DNA of 64,000 bases from JAFDVL01 sp963794955. GTDB taxonomy: Bacteria > Acidobacteriota > Blastocatellia > RBC074. Positions 1 through 8,216 of this stretch are shown piece after piece (the first letter of the stretch is position 1; every line of letters begins with the position of its first letter). Made by a program: the position numbers and the translations under genes. The notes under the pieces are model-generated. The model saw nothing but the letters and a program-made list of their open reading frames with translations. It was not told the origin of the DNA and did not search any database. The stretch covers positions 205,195 to 269,194 of the forward strand of contig CAWCGF010000022.1 of NCBI GenBank assembly GCA_963794955.1, given 5' to 3'.

Positions 1-271
1 ACAACCATTCGGCAAGGAGCCAGTTCCACTTGAGACGCTAAACATAACTTTTTGTCTGTTGGTAGGCCACCGGAAGTGCGACTTCCCTATCCGGCAAATT
101 TATGTTCGGGGATTGTACAACTTGTATGAAGCTATTACATCCCTTGTAGCCACGAATTGCACTGAGGCTTTTCGCCGAGCCAATTTAAGCAAAATATAGG
201 CCTGATTGCAGAAGGATAGTTACAAAGTTTGGTACTAGGATTGCTCTCTCCTGGGCGAGAGGAGGAAGGCT

Positions 272-523
272 ATGCTGAGCAACAACAATTTAATCGTGCT
301 CATCGTTTTGAGTTTGTTGTGTCTGGCTTTTGTCGTTTTTATCTGGCGGGATGGGACGGGGTATCGTTATCGAACGGATGCGCGTGAAGCCAAGAAAGCG
401 GAAGATACAAGTAAAGACCCCTATATTCTTGACAAAGATCAACAGGCAGCGGATTTGCAGGTGGGCGAGGCAGATGAAGTTCGGCGTCCGAATCGGCTGG
501 CACCGGATCACCTTCATCCTTGA
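272..523 (+). CDS. Small single-pass membrane protein, unknown function
   Basis: This is an 83-residue protein. Residues about 7-25 are strongly hydrophobic (LIVLIVLSLLCLAFVVFIW) and form one membrane segment. A charged tail with many Lys, Asp and Glu follows and is probably cytoplasmic. The start is well supported because AGGAGG lies a few bases upstream of the ATG. It stands alone on the plus strand, 16 bp from the 3' end of the convergent sulfate-transport ATPase gene. I do not recognise a family. The reality of the gene rests on the ribosome binding site and the clean membrane-segment-plus-tail composition. Confidence 0.6.
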   Translation: MLSNNNLIVLIVLSLLCLAFVVFIWRDGTGYRYRTDAREAKKAEDTSKDPYILDKDQQAADLQVGEADEVRRPNRLAPDHLHP

Positions 524-539
524 TTGACAGTCGTTTGAC

Positions 540-1748
540 CTATGGTTCACCTCGCAAAAGTTTGTGCGATTTCAGACTGATTGAAATACGGTCTCCCGGC
601 GACAAACGAATGCGGCGTGCGTCCCACTTCGTGCGGAGCGCCTTGATCAAGAATTCCCTGCCCTTTGGTTCGCTGATGGAAGTCACGCGTTGCGGGCGGG
701 AAGGCCGCAAGTTGGTGTTGAGCAGGCGAATCGTTACGGCTTCGGTAGCGCCGGTGAATTTGATTTCGGTGACTTCGCCTTCGCCTAAGTGATAGGGCGA
801 TTCGGCAATGCCCATGACTGTGCTGAGCAAGACGTCTTCTGGGCGGAAGATGATTTTGACGCGCTCGCCGTCTTCGATGAGGGCATCGAAAGCATCGTGC
901 GGGGGCACCACGTAATACCCTGTATCCAAACAAATCAACCCATCCTGCCATTCGCCCTTAAGGACGTTGGCAGCGCCTAAGAAAGTGGCCACGAATTCGG
1001 TTTGCGGATCGTTATATATTTCCTGGGGTGTGCCGATTTGTTCAAGACGGCCTTTATTCAGGATGGCAATATGATCGCCGAGTTCCATCGCCTCTTCCTG
1101 ATCGTGCGTGATGAACAAGGCAGGTACGCGCAGCTTGCGTAACAGCAGCCGAATCTCGCGGCGCAACCCGATACGAGTATGCGGATCAAGCGCGCTGAAC
1201 GACTCGTCAAACAATAAAACTTCCGGCTCGTACGCCAAGGCGCGCGCAATAGCGACGCGTTGCTGCTGCCCTCCTGAGATGTGACGTGGTTTTTTGTCGC
1301 GCTGTTCGTTGAGATTGATCATGCCTAATAAGCGATCCACAACTTCCATTCGTTGTCGCCCTCTGATGCCGCGAATCTTCAAACCGAAGCCAATGTTTTC
1401 GGCCACCGTCATCTCTGGAAAGAGCGCATAGTTCTGGAAGATCACGCCCACGTTGCGATCACGAGCGCGCAGGTTTTCGACCTCTCGTTCATGCAGGACA
1501 ACTTCGCCACTGTCAGGATTTTCCAGCCCTGCAATGATCCGCAGCGTCGTGCTCTTGCCGCTACCTGAGGGGCCAAGCAAAACCAAACTTTCCCCTTCTG
1601 CGACATCAAAGCTCACGTCATTCAGCACTATTTCCTGGCCGAATCGTTTGGTTAGATGACGCACACTCAGTGCGGGCTGCGCATCTGTGTTGCGCTGAGC
1701 AAAGGCTTGAGTGTCTGGGAATAAAGTCATTACCATGGGTCTTGCCAT
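540..1748 (-). CDS. cysA: Sulfate-type ABC transporter ATP-binding protein
   Basis: This 402-residue ATPase energises uptake through the adjacent permease at the inner membrane. It has Walker A GPSGSGKST near residues 59-67, a Q-loop region (FQNYALFPEM), the signature SGGQQQRVAIARAL, Walker B VLLFDES and the switch histidine in FITHD. The C-terminal ~170 residues form a TOBE-type regulatory domain, as in CysA, ModC and PotA proteins. The sulfate assignment comes from the two upstream genes, mainly the sulfate-type binding protein. The first ATG has GAGG about 8 bases upstream, but two more ATGs follow within seven codons. It is the last gene of a minus-strand transporter set (binding protein, permease, ATPase). 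Molybdate or thiosulfate remain possible substrates. Confidence 0.88.
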   Translation of the reverse strand: MARPMVMTLFPDTQAFAQRNTDAQPALSVRHLTKRFGQEIVLNDVSFDVAEGESLVLLGPSGSGKSTTLRIIAGLENPDSGEVVLHEREVENLRARDRNVGVIFQNYALFPEMTVAENIGFGLKIRGIRGRQRMEVVDRLLGMINLNEQRDKKPRHISGGQQQRVAIARALAYEPEVLLFDESFSALDPHTRIGLRREIRLLLRKLRVPALFITHDQEEAMELGDHIAILNKGRLEQIGTPQEIYNDPQTEFVATFLGAANVLKGEWQDGLICLDTGYYVVPPHDAFDALIEDGERVKIIFRPEDVLLSTVMGIAESPYHLGEGEVTEIKFTGATEAVTIRLLNTNLRPSRPQRVTSISEPKGREFLIKALRTKWDARRIRLSPGDRISISLKSHKLLRGEP

Positions 1749-1772
1749 TGTGAGCCTCGCTTTCTGGGCAAG

Positions 1773-1833
1773 TGTCAGGTGTCAAGTGTCGCGTGTCAGG
1801 GAATAAGCACCTGACACGCGACACTTGACACCT
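1773..1833. repeat. Heptamer array forming a 24-bp perfect inverted repeat
   Basis: Four 7-bp units (TGTCAGG, TGTCAAG, TGTCGCG, TGTCAGG) run from 1773 to 1800. The segment 1777-1800 is perfectly complementary to 1810-1833, with a 9-base loop. The array fills the gap between the permease and ATPase genes, and its right arm contains two bases of the permease TAG stop codon. It could fold as a strong hairpin between the two cistrons. It belongs to a set of period-7 arrays seen at many places in this window. Confidence 0.85.
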
Positions 1834-2710
1834 ATCTTTCGAGTCTTTTCCTGAAGATCATAATCAGCGAAAAAATGGCGAACGAAATAATCGCCAGAAC
1901 AATCGCAATAGCATTCGCCGCTTCAACATCACCGTCGTTGTAGCGGGCATAAATATAAAGCGGAGCCGTTTGTGTCTTCATCATCATATTCCCGCTCACC
2001 ATAATCGTCGAACCAAATTCGCCGATGGAACGGGCAAAGGTCAATAAGGCTCCGGTAATCAGCGCGCTACGTAAACTGGGCAACACCACATACCGAAAGG
2101 TTTGCCAGCGGGAAGCGCCCATCGTTTCGGCCGCGTCTTCCAAATTCGTATCAAAATTCTCCATCGCGGGCTTGATCGTCCCAAAAGCCAGTGGGAACGT
2201 CACAAAAATATTCGCCAAAATAATAGCGGCGGTCGTAAACATAATCTGCCAATCGGTGGCCTCCAAAAATTGACCTAACAATCCGAAAGGCCCCCACAAC
2301 AACAGCAGCGCAAACCCTGCGACCGCCGTGGGAATCGCCGTCGGCAAACTGATGATAATCATCAAGGCAGAGTCGCCGCGAAATTCGTATTTCGTCATCA
2401 CCCAAGCCGCCAGTAAGCCAAATATCACATTGCAAACGGTGGCAACGCTGCTGGTCACCAGACTCAACTTGAGCGAAAAAATCGCTGCCGGATTTACCAG
2501 CGCTTCCCAAAAATGGAGCGGCCCTTTGCTAAACCCGAAAATGAAGATCGAAAGCAGCGGCATAATCACCAAAGGCAGCATCGCCAACACGACCAGACTG
2601 ATGCCCGTGGGTTTGGCCAAATCAAAGTGCCGTTTTTTCGGTTTCGCCAGCTTTTGGGTCGCAACTACATTCATAGGAGTTGTGAGAGTGATAGGAGTTA
2701 TGCGAATCAA
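1832..2710 (-). CDS. Sulfate-type ABC transporter permease (CysT/CysW family)
   Basis: This 292-residue inner-membrane protein has about six hydrophobic segments. It carries the binding-protein-dependent permease signature in the second half (EDAAETMGASRWQTFRYVVL), the EAA loop that contacts the ATPase. CysT/CysW proteins usually have this length. The frame opens at TTG (2710); an ATG at 2674 (MNVVATQK) is an alternative start giving 280 residues. Neither has a clear Shine-Dalgarno sequence. Classical sulfate systems have two different permeases, but only this one is present, so it probably forms a homodimer. It lies between the binding-protein gene and the ATPase gene. Its stop codon is inside an inverted repeat. 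Confidence 0.85.
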   Translation of the reverse strand: MIRITPITLTTPMNVVATQKLAKPKKRHFDLAKPTGISLVVLAMLPLVIMPLLSIFIFGFSKGPLHFWEALVNPAAIFSLKLSLVTSSVATVCNVIFGLLAAWVMTKYEFRGDSALMIIISLPTAIPTAVAGFALLLLWGPFGLLGQFLEATDWQIMFTTAAIILANIFVTFPLAFGTIKPAMENFDTNLEDAAETMGASRWQTFRYVVLPSLRSALITGALLTFARSIGEFGSTIMVSGNMMMKTQTAPLYIYARYNDGDVEAANAIAIVLAIISFAIFSLIMIFRKRLER

Positions 2711-2757
2711 CCACGAGTTTGACGCTTTCGACGCTTCGTCTCGCTAGCCGCGCCACA

Positions 2758-3789
2758 CTATTTCATCGCCTGCACCTTATATTTCCAAACGTTTTCGATA
2801 ATTTGGGGATAGGCATTCTGCCAACCGCCAAAATCATCTACCGTAAAAGGGATTTCTACTTTCCCAAATTTGGCTTCTACTTCATTCATCATCTCATCGG
2901 TAATGCCGCGAAAGTGATGCTTAACGAATGCTTTTTGCGCCTCCTCGCTCCACAAATACTTGATGAAAGCATCTACCAGTTCATGCTTGGCTGGTGGCAT
3001 CCGGCGATCAAGCATCAACACAGTATGATCGGTGAAAGCAGTCGCCCGTGGAATGATAATTTCAATGGGCGTCTTCCGATCCTTCATTTGCAAGGCTTCG
3101 AGTTCATAAGTAATCAATACGTCCCCAAAGCCCGATTCAAACTGCGTGCGCGCCTGCCGCGATGATTCGGGAGTTGCAATGACGTTTTTCCAAATCCCTC
3201 GCAACAATTCATACGCTTTCAGTTCCTCACGCTGCCCCGTTTCCCATTCCGCCTTCATCACCTCTGAGCCATAAATTGATAAGACTGACCATTGGGCACC
3301 GCCAGAAGAAATGGGATCAGGATGGATCAGCTTCAGCCCAGGCTGTGCCAAATCGGGGAAATCCTTGATCTTTTTCGGATTCCCTTTGCGTACGACAATG
3401 ACCATCGGCGATTGGTTAATGATCCCTTCGTAAGGAAACGAATGCCAATCCGTTTTGGTCGCGCCAAACGTTCGCAACCGTTTCGCATTGCGCTCAATCG
3501 CGACAATCGCGACATCGGCTGGCACCCCGGAAATGATCTGATTCGTGATCATCTCGGAGCCGCCAAAGGAAGCAGAAAACTTCACCTGCTGTCCCGTGTG
3601 TCCAGCCCATTCCTTTTGAAAGGCGGGAAAGATGTCTTTCTCCAGCGGTTCCTTCATGACAGAAAAGGCGTAAACAGTGATCGTATCCAGCGCCGCTGCA
3701 TCTTTTGGACGGCGACACGCGCTATTGGCAAAGAACAAATGTAAAATCACGCTGCTGACGATGATTTTCCGCAAGCTCATAAACAGCAT
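2758..3789 (-). CDS. Sulfate ABC transporter substrate-binding lipoprotein
   Basis: This 343-residue protein opens with a short positively charged stretch, a hydrophobic segment and a lipobox-like ANSAC, so it is probably a lipoprotein anchored by that Cys. The mature part follows the sulfate-binding protein pattern: FGGSEMITNQIISGVPADV near the N terminus, NPKKIKDFPDLAQPGLKLI, and the SSGGAQW loop equivalent to the SGGARW sulfate loop of Sbp/CysP. It delivers sulfate to the permease and ATPase encoded just downstream. CAGGAG lies about 13 bases upstream of the first ATG; a second ATG (MSLRK) is three codons in. Thiosulfate binding cannot be excluded. Confidence 0.85.
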   Translation of the reverse strand: MLFMSLRKIIVSSVILHLFFANSACRRPKDAAALDTITVYAFSVMKEPLEKDIFPAFQKEWAGHTGQQVKFSASFGGSEMITNQIISGVPADVAIVAIERNAKRLRTFGATKTDWHSFPYEGIINQSPMVIVVRKGNPKKIKDFPDLAQPGLKLIHPDPISSGGAQWSVLSIYGSEVMKAEWETGQREELKAYELLRGIWKNVIATPESSRQARTQFESGFGDVLITYELEALQMKDRKTPIEIIIPRATAFTDHTVLMLDRRMPPAKHELVDAFIKYLWSEEAQKAFVKHHFRGITDEMMNEVEAKFGKVEIPFTVDDFGGWQNAYPQIIENVWKYKVQAMK

Positions 3790-4224
3790 TTGTCTGAGAC
3801 CGCTCCTGCCATCCGACGACCTTCAGTCACAATGAATACCGGAACTATGAATTGCTTTTTCGGGGATGCCAATACTCATCATCCACACGCGTGAGGATTC
3901 AACTGGGAAAGGCAAAGATAAAAACCCAACAATCAATTATCCAAACGTCACCAAGAGAGTTATTACAGAATTTGATAAGGTCAAAGGAGAGGTGCTACTG
4001 TCATAGCGATAACTTTATTATTTATTTCTTCCCAGTCAGCTTGCGATCCAGAACCTGATACATCGTCAGGTGATGTCACTACTCAATGCTTAAAAACTCG
4101 CCGGGGAATATAGCAGAAAGTTTGGGGAAAGCCAATGCGAGGGTCAGTGGTCAAGAGTCATTGGTCGTTGGTCATGGGTTAAGAGGAATTGATAATAACA
4201 AATGACCAAGGACCCGTGACTAAA
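3790..4224. repeat. Intergenic region with a 7-bp-unit array (4143-4177)
   Basis: This gap separates cysH from the transporter binding-protein gene. From 4143 to 4177 it contains five consecutive heptamers of the form GTCANNG (GTCAGTG, GTCAAGA, GTCATTG, GTCGTTG, GTCATGG). A partly complementary copy at 4202-4219 follows, so an imperfect hairpin can form just beyond the end of cysH. The transporter promoter must lie in this gap on the minus strand, but I see no convincing -35/-10 pair. No gene is supported here. Confidence 0.7.
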
Positions 4225-4932
4225 TTATAAATGTATCCCGCATTCCACCTTTCCTTGCCCCGACCAACGTCCGCTGCGTTCGTGGTCACCCGCCTTGACT
4301 CGTTTCGTACAAGGCCAGCAGCCGATGCTGGTGTAGCCTTCATCGTAGAGCCGATGGTATGGCAGATTATTTTTGACCGTGTAATTCCAGACATCCTTGC
4401 GCGTCCAGGTAGCCAGCGGATTGATCTTGACCAGTTGATGTTTCGCGTTCCACTCCACAATCTGGATGTTGGCGCGCGTTGGCGATTGATCGCGGCGTAA
4501 CGCAGCCACCCAGGCATCCAGGTTACTGAGCGCCTGCTTTAAAGGCTCGACTTTGCGAATGCGGCAGCAGGCGTCCGGGTCTCGCTCATACAGTTTCTCG
4601 CCATGCAATTGCGCTTGTTCGGCCACGCTCAGGTCGGCTTGCTGCACGATGATTTCCAACCCATAGCGGTCTTCCAATTTCTCTTTCAGTTCATTCGTCG
4701 CATCAAAATGAAATCCCGTGTCGAGGTAAATCACCGGCAGCTTGATACCAAATTTAGCGAGGTGGTCTATCAGTACCACGCCCTCGGCACCAAAGCTCGA
4801 AGTCATTGCAATGCGCGGGGCAAATTGCGGCACCGCCCAAGCGAGGATGTCTTCAATGCTCTTGGCTTCAAATTGCGTGGCCAGATATTGCAAGTCCGAT
4901 TCGATCAGCGTGGATGTTTTTGTGGCATTCAT
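4225..4932 (-). CDS. cysH: Assimilatory adenylylsulfate (APS) reductase
   Basis: This cytoplasmic enzyme reduces APS to sulfite. The protein is 235 residues from the chosen ATG at 4932. The PAPS-reductase fold is shown by SSFGAEGVVLIDH (PP-loop-like) and the YLDTGFHF segment. Two cysteine pairs, CC in DACCRIRK and CxxC in IGCWPCTK, are the [4Fe-4S] ligands that mark APS-using enzymes. The C-terminal ECGIHL holds the catalytic cysteine. The frame stays open upstream to a TTG inside cobA, but the ATG 14 bases after the cobA stop is the better start. It is the last gene of the sat-cysC-cobA-cysH operon. No sulfite reductase gene is in the window. Confidence 0.92.
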   Translation of the reverse strand: MNATKTSTLIESDLQYLATQFEAKSIEDILAWAVPQFAPRIAMTSSFGAEGVVLIDHLAKFGIKLPVIYLDTGFHFDATNELKEKLEDRYGLEIIVQQADLSVAEQAQLHGEKLYERDPDACCRIRKVEPLKQALSNLDAWVAALRRDQSPTRANIQIVEWNAKHQLVKINPLATWTRKDVWNYTVKNNLPYHRLYDEGYTSIGCWPCTKRVKAGDHERSGRWSGQGKVECGIHL

Positions 4933-4946
4933 ATTTTTATTCTTAT

Positions 4947-5750
4947 TTACGCCGCTAACGCTTCTACGATGGAAGCGGAAAACCAAGTTAATTTTTCTCG
5001 CAAGCGAACCACTTCGCCGACGACGATTAAGGCAGGCGCTTTCACTTGTTCCCGTTCGACGAGCGCGGCAATGTTTGCCAAATCACTAACCAAAACTTCC
5101 TGCTCGTCATAGGTACCCCAACGGATCACGGCCACAGGAGTTGCTGCGCTGCGACCATATTGGATTAACTGTTCCGCAATGGCTTGGATTTTGGCAACCC
5201 CCATGAAAAACACGAGGGTGTCTGCCCCCTTGGCGAGATGTTCCCACTGAAGTGAAGATTCCGCCTTGCCGGGTGTTTCATGTCCGGTCACAAACGTGAC
5301 GGAACTGCTCAAACCACGATGTGTCACCGGAATACCGGCATACGCGGCCACCGCGCTGCCCGCAGAAACGCCCGGTACGACTTCCCATTCGATGCCCGCA
5401 TCAACCAAGGCTTCGGCCTCTTCGCCGCCGCGTCCAAAGACAAACGGATCGCCGCCTTTCAGCCGTACGACCAGACGATGCTGCTGCGCTTTTTCCAATA
5501 ACAAGCGATTGATGTCTTCCTGTTTCCAGCCTTTGCCACAGCCCTGTTTGCCGACATACATTTTTTCGGCACGTGGGGAAGCAAGCCGCAAGATTTCCGG
5601 GTTCACCAGGTAGTCATAAATCACACAGTCCGCCGCTTTCAGCAGTTCGCCCGCTTTGATCGTGAGCAGACCGGGATCGCCCGGCCCTGCTCCGACCAAA
5701 TAGACCTTGCCCGCCAAAGCGACTTTGTTTGTGGGGCACACCAGCCTCAT
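4947..5750 (-). CDS. cobA: Uroporphyrinogen-III C-methyltransferase (SUMT)
   Basis: This 267-residue enzyme methylates uroporphyrinogen III with S-adenosylmethionine to give precorrin-2, the precursor of siroheme. The family signatures are VYLVGAGPGDPGLLT near residue 15, YDYLVNPEIL, VRLKGGDPFVFGRGGEEA and VVPGVSAG. Its place between cysC and cysH indicates that it supplies siroheme for sulfite reductase rather than cobalamin. The ATG overlaps the cysC stop by four bases (ATGA), so translation is probably coupled. The dehydrogenase/chelatase half found in fused CysG proteins is absent. Confidence 0.93.
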   Translation of the reverse strand: MRLVCPTNKVALAGKVYLVGAGPGDPGLLTIKAGELLKAADCVIYDYLVNPEILRLASPRAEKMYVGKQGCGKGWKQEDINRLLLEKAQQHRLVVRLKGGDPFVFGRGGEEAEALVDAGIEWEVVPGVSAGSAVAAYAGIPVTHRGLSSSVTFVTGHETPGKAESSLQWEHLAKGADTLVFFMGVAKIQAIAEQLIQYGRSAATPVAVIRWGTYDEQEVLVSDLANIAALVEREQVKAPALIVVGEVVRLREKLTWFSASIVEALAA

Positions 5751-6346
5751 TGCAAGTCTCCGTATTGCACAAAACTCGCTTCGACCTGTTGCGCCAGTTG
5801 ATAGGCCGGTTCGATCAAACCATTTTCTTCGAGATGGTCAATGATCTTCGCGGCGCTTTCCTCGACCGTTTCAGTATCGCTGCTGACGAGGATTTCGGGC
5901 GTCAGCGGTTCTTCGTACGGATCAGAAACGCCGGTAAAATTGGCGATCTCACCTGCGATAGCTTTTTTGTACAAGCCCTTGACATCGCGCTGTACGAGGG
6001 TGTCGAGCGAAGCCTTGACAAAAACTTCGATAAACGTTGCGCCATTAGCTTCGACATCTTTGCGGATTTCGTCGCGCACATCACGATACGGAGAAATCGC
6101 AGCGACGATCACGCCGACGCCGTTGCGCGAAAGCAAGCGGGCCACATAACCGATGCGACGAATGTTGGTGTCGCGGTCTTCTTTCGAGAAGCCCAAGCCT
6201 TTGCTCAAATTCGTACGCACTTCGTCGCCATCGAGCACTTCGACTTTGACGCCGCGCGCTTTAAGTTGCGGCACGAGTTCATTGGTGAGTGTGGTTTTGC
6301 CTGCGCCTGAGAGGCCGGTGAACCAGAGAGTAAATCCTTGTGACAT
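5747..6346 (-). CDS. cysC: Adenylylsulfate kinase
   Basis: This enzyme phosphorylates APS to PAPS. From the chosen ATG at 6346 it has 199 residues, the usual CysC length. Walker A is GLSGAGKTT near residue 11, followed by VEVLDGDEVRTNL, RRIGYVARLL and FIEVFVKASLD, all characteristic of the family. The start is supported by AGAAAGGAAC upstream of the ATG; the frame is open for 26 more codons but those are not family-like. APS kinase beside an APS-type reductase suggests that PAPS here serves sulfation or another branch rather than reduction. It overlaps cobA by four bases and lies 40 bp after sat. Confidence 0.93.
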   Translation of the reverse strand: MSQGFTLWFTGLSGAGKTTLTNELVPQLKARGVKVEVLDGDEVRTNLSKGLGFSKEDRDTNIRRIGYVARLLSRNGVGVIVAAISPYRDVRDEIRKDVEANGATFIEVFVKASLDTLVQRDVKGLYKKAIAGEIANFTGVSDPYEEPLTPEILVSSDTETVEESAAKIIDHLEENGLIEPAYQLAQQVEASFVQYGDLQ

Positions 6347-6386
6347 GAAGTTCCTTTCTAAGTATGAATGATGAAAATTAGTAGTT

Positions 6387-7556
6387 CTAGGCTGCCGCTT
6401 GCGCTTTCTCACGATAAGCATCAATTAAAATCTGAGCGACTTCGGGACGCGTGAATGCAACTGGCGGGATTTCGCCGTTGACGAGCATTTCCCGTACCTT
6501 CGTGCCGCTCAAACTAACGTGATTCGAAGCATCATGCGGGCAGGTCTTCAACGAAGCCATGCCGCCGCAGGTCTCGCAATAAAAGGTATTCTCGAAGAAA
6601 AACAGATTGATGCCGATCTCTTCCGCTGTGAATTCGCTGAAGATTTTTTGCGCATCATAGGTGCCATAGTAGCTGCCTACACCTGCGTGATCGCGTCCGA
6701 CGATAAAATGCGAGGCACCGTAGTTTTTCCGAATCAACGCGTGGAAGATCGCTTCGCGTGGCCCGGCATACCGCATCGCCGCAGGCAATCCGGCGAGTTG
6801 TGTGCGATTGGTCGGATAGTAATTCGACAGCAATTCTTCATACGCCTTGATGCGAACATCTGCCGGAATGTCGTCCGATTTTGTTTCACCAACAATCGGA
6901 TGCACCAGCAATCCGTCTACGGATTCCAGCGCAGTTTTGGTCAAGTACTCGTGCGCACGATGAATTGGATTGCGAGTTTGGAAAGCCACGACCCGCGACC
7001 AGCCTTTTTCCTCGAACAAGGCTCGAAGCTGGGCAGGCGTGAAACGATAATTACTGAACGCTTCGCTGACCTTATTGAGTAGCGTGATTTTGCCGCCCAG
7101 CAAATAGTCCTTTTGCGCGTACAAGGCTGCGACGCCCGGATGTTTTTCTTCTGTTGTGCGATAAACCTGTTCGGCTTCGATTTGTTTGTCGTACGTGTAA
7201 ATTTCCGCCAGATGCAAGATGGCCAGCAAGCGTCCATCGCGCGCCTTCAAGGCAACGTCGGTGCCGATTGTCAGCGTGTTCTTTTCTTCTTCACTGACAG
7301 AAAGTGTGACCGGAATTGACCAGACCAGGCCATTCGCCAGGCGTTTCTTGTCGCGGACGGAAAGATAATCGGCTTCGCCCAGAAAGCCTTCGAGCGGCGA
7401 AAATGCGCCGTTGGCAATCAATTCCAAATCGGCTTCTTCGCGGGCATTCAGTGTGATCGTTTGTAACGTAGCGGCAGCTTGAAGCAAGGCTTCCCGTTCT
7501 GCCCCTTGGGCGGCACGATTTACTAAAGTGCCCCCGTGCGGTTGAATTAAGCTCAT
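6387..7556 (-). CDS. sat: Sulfate adenylyltransferase (ATP sulfurylase, Sat type)
   Basis: This 389-residue enzyme activates sulfate with ATP to form APS. It begins MSLIQPHGGTLVNR, typical of monomer-type Sat proteins with an N-terminal PUA-like domain. Catalytic motifs are FQTRNPIHRAHEYL (QTRNP loop and HxxH) and GRDHAGVGSYYGTYDAQ. This is the Sat form, not the CysD/CysN heterodimer. AGGAGT lies 11 bases upstream of the ATG. It is the second gene after the structured leader and the first with a recognised function in the sulfur operon. Confidence 0.94.
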   Translation of the reverse strand: MSLIQPHGGTLVNRAAQGAEREALLQAAATLQTITLNAREEADLELIANGAFSPLEGFLGEADYLSVRDKKRLANGLVWSIPVTLSVSEEEKNTLTIGTDVALKARDGRLLAILHLAEIYTYDKQIEAEQVYRTTEEKHPGVAALYAQKDYLLGGKITLLNKVSEAFSNYRFTPAQLRALFEEKGWSRVVAFQTRNPIHRAHEYLTKTALESVDGLLVHPIVGETKSDDIPADVRIKAYEELLSNYYPTNRTQLAGLPAAMRYAGPREAIFHALIRKNYGASHFIVGRDHAGVGSYYGTYDAQKIFSEFTAEEIGINLFFFENTFYCETCGGMASLKTCPHDASNHVSLSGTKVREMLVNGEIPPVAFTRPEVAQILIDAYREKAQAAA

Positions 7557-7564
7557 TATAAGTA

Positions 7565-7774
7565 TTACTCCTGTTCGATAATCGAAGAATGCTGCGGCAC
7601 GATTGTCTTAGCTAAAAAGTAATCGGCCATGCTGTTTTTTTTGGTAATGATGCGGTGCGGTTCCCGTCGCGCATTGAGGTCCGAGTCATCGGACGAATGA
7701 TTGATCGGTTGGATGTGCAACGCTTCTAAAGTAAGTTCGACTTTCCAATTCTTGGTTTTAAAATGGAGGCTCAT
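7565..7774 (-). CDS. Small conserved-position protein of unknown function in sulfur operon
   Basis: This 69-residue polar protein has no signal peptide, membrane segment or motif that I recognise. Support comes from a GGAGA Shine-Dalgarno sequence seven bases upstream of the ATG, its position as first gene after the leader, and the 8-bp gap to sat. The Shine-Dalgarno sequence lies in a small hairpin (CTGGAGAAACCAG on the minus strand) directly before the start codon, so its translation may be regulated. It might assist an enzyme of the operon or be a second regulatory ORF. The function is not assigned. Confidence 0.55.
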   Translation of the reverse strand: MSLHFKTKNWKVELTLEALHIQPINHSSDDSDLNARREPHRIITKKNSMADYFLAKTIVPQHSSIIEQE

Positions 7775-8008
7775 CTGGTTTCTCCAGGATGGGATGAAAT
7801 ACCCATCGAAAAACTCGCGGCACGAACTGTCGAAAGAGAATAACTGAAGCGCTCCACCGAAATGGTGAGCTAAGCGTTGAACTTCAGTTTTGCTGTTAGG
7901 CTAGAACCTCAGCAGCATCCAGGAATCGTCTGGCAGAAATCGCTGGCAAAACAGTTCGACAAGCGAAAGACTAATTAAATTGTAGAATGGGAATTTCGTT
8001 AGCGGGCG
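7775..8008 (-). promoter_or_regulatory. Hairpin-rich attenuator-like leader of the sulfur operon
   Basis: This untranslated part of the operon leader lies between the poly-cysteine ORF and the first structural gene. Hairpins seen, in transcript order: GTTAGC-GCCC-GCTAAC at 8013-7998, which overlaps the leader ORF stop; TGCTG/CAGCA at 7914-7891; and AACTGAAG/CTTCAGTT at 7889-7842, which encloses a smaller CACC/GGTG stem. The last is followed by ATTCTCTTT, a modest U-rich tract that could make it a terminator. A small hairpin at 7787-7775 holds the ribosome binding site of the next gene. The arrangement fits ribosome-mediated attenuation. The pairing choices are inferred by eye. Confidence 0.6.
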
Positions 8009-8149
8009 CTAACAACAACAGCGGCAACAACAACAACAAGACATTTGAGCGGAGAGAGCGGACAGGAAGGCAGAGTTTGGGTTAATAGCTTGGTTCTTAC
8101 TCTTGAACCAGGAACGCGATGATATTAAGTTGATCTCGTAACGTGTCAT
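8009..8149 (-). CDS. Poly-cysteine leader peptide (candidate cysteine attenuator)
   Basis: This 46-codon ORF begins MTRYEINL and ends MSCCCCCRCCC followed by TAG. The run is four TGT codons, one TGC, one CGC and three TGT. GAAAGG lies about eight bases upstream of the ATG, and a near-consensus promoter lies about 70-95 bp further upstream. Position and composition are those of a leader peptide: ribosomes would stall in the Cys codons when charged Cys-tRNA is scarce. The stop codon sits inside the first leader hairpin, so stalling would alter folding of downstream RNA. Poly-cysteine leader ORFs that act as cysteine-responsive attenuators are known in mycobacteria; use here is inferred. An 11-codon version starting at 8044 is less likely because it lacks a ribosome binding site. 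Confidence 0.78.
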   Translation of the reverse strand: MTRYEINLISSRSWFKSKNQAINPNSAFLSALSAQMSCCCCCRCCC

Positions 8150-8216
8150 TGTTGTACCTTTCAAACGAACTTGAAATCGAAAAACGAAATTACCGTTTGG
8201 TAAAATGGTTTCAGAG

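Noticed and set aside
1..271. Regulatory RNA or gene at the left edge
   Set aside because: Small complementary stretches exist but none is convincing, and no reading frame with a ribosome binding site precedes 272.
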